Shown here: positions 32,483 to 32,626 of the stretch, piece after piece
How the letters are laid out: each line of letters begins with the position of its first letter
Position numbering within the stretch: position 1 is the stretch's first letter
Assembly (NCBI GenBank): GCA_018064755.1
Contig: JAGHUP010000022.1
Span: forward strand, 1 to 32,626
Length of the DNA: 32,626 bases
Direction of reading: 5' to 3'
Source: Candidatus Crickella equi
Lineage (GTDB): Bacteria; Bacillota; Clostridia; Peptostreptococcales; Anaerovoracaceae
Position numbers and translations under genes: made by a program
Notes under the pieces: generated by a model
Seen by the model: only the letters and a program-made list of their open reading frames with translations
The model's database searches: none
What the model was told of the DNA's origin: nothing

Positions 32483-32626
32483 TGTCAAATTGGGGACACT
32501 CCTCATACAAAAAGCGGTTCGCATAATGATATGCTCCCTTTATGAGAGACAGTGAAAAACAAAACTGTTAATCATGAAGGGAGTTTTCATATGGGCCGAA
32601 AAGGAGTGAAAGTTTCAGCAGAGCAA
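32483..32626 (+). mobile_element. Left end of a probable IS3-type insertion sequence (cut by the window)
   Basis: The sequence from about 32483 (tgtcaaattggggacactcc) looks like the terminal region of an insertion sequence. It is followed after about 90 bases by a start codon with AAGGGAG and a short reading frame like an IS3-group OrfA. The exact end is uncertain because a similar tgtcaaaatt begins at 32474 and the right end is outside the window. It lies about 30 bases after gpsA. The short stretch 32455-32482 holds only a small GC-rich palindrome (accgggccggt). Confidence 0.4.
32591..32626 (+). CDS. Start of a probable transposase OrfA (partial, 3' end outside window)
   Basis: ATG 32591 follows AAGGGAG at a 9-base distance and opens a frame of at least 12 codons (MGRKGVKVSAEQ). 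This resembles the first residues of helix-turn-helix transposase subunits of IS3-family elements. Only 36 bases are visible, so the call rests mostly on the terminal-like sequence before it. Confidence 0.4.
   Translation, partial: MGRKGVKVSAEQ

Overview
The window (about 32.6 kb, moderate GC, strong AGGAGG-type ribosome binding sites, sigma-A-like promoters) looks like the chromosome of an anaerobic Bacillota of class Clostridia. Supporting signs are the walJ-rlmH pair, an AddB-type nuclease, a class B sortase, NlpA-type MetQ, a BspA-type repeat protein and SecA next to prfB. I cannot name the genus. Nearly all genes lie on the minus strand. Only gpsA and the edge of a likely insertion sequence at the right end are on the plus strand.

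Layout from left to right. (1) 1-5361: a complete branched-chain amino acid ABC importer, transcribed livK-H-M-G-F, ending at two hairpins. It is preceded by a promoter, a 27-codon ORF rich in Leu/Ile/Val, and an intrinsic terminator. (2) 5437-9938: CDF metal transporter, alpha/beta hydrolase, phosphohexomutase and class B sortase, with stop/start overlaps at two of the three junctions. (3) 9964-15203: phosphoribosyltransferase, a 44-residue membrane peptide, rlmH, walJ and an AddB-like nuclease. (4) 15215-21200: a long hairpin, prfB with its programmed +1 frameshift, a HAD phosphatase, secA and a CorC/HlyC-type CBS protein. (5) 21226-27735: one very large gene (2169 codons) with a BspA-like start and 23 tandem repeats of about 78 residues, but no signal peptide or wall anchor. 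(6) 27827-30689: a methionine importer transcribed metN-I-Q. It is preceded by a promoter, a 22-codon ORF with nine Met codons, and a strong terminator. (7) 30747-32626: a YcxB-like membrane protein, divergent gpsA, and the left edge of a probable IS element.

The most notable pattern is that both amino-acid importers in the window share one design: promoter, short well-initiated ORF rich in the very amino acid(s) the transporter carries, terminator, transporter. This is the signature of ribosome-mediated transcription attenuation. The leader peptides (5219-5302 and 30556-30624) are shorter than most gene callers accept and are easily missed. In the liv leader a simple two-state switch is visible: the bases at the leader stop codon can pair with the 5' arm of the terminator. 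In the met leader, alternative pairings also exist but the switch is less clear. The Met-rich leader for metNIQ is the best candidate for something not previously described, because I know of methionine control in Bacillota mainly through SAM riboswitches and T-boxes. I had no way to check the literature.

Secondary points are the giant repeat protein with no visible export route, an AddB-like protein with a degenerate P-loop and no adjacent addA, a LivG with an extra N-terminal region of about 74 residues, and a perfectly kept RF2 frameshift site.
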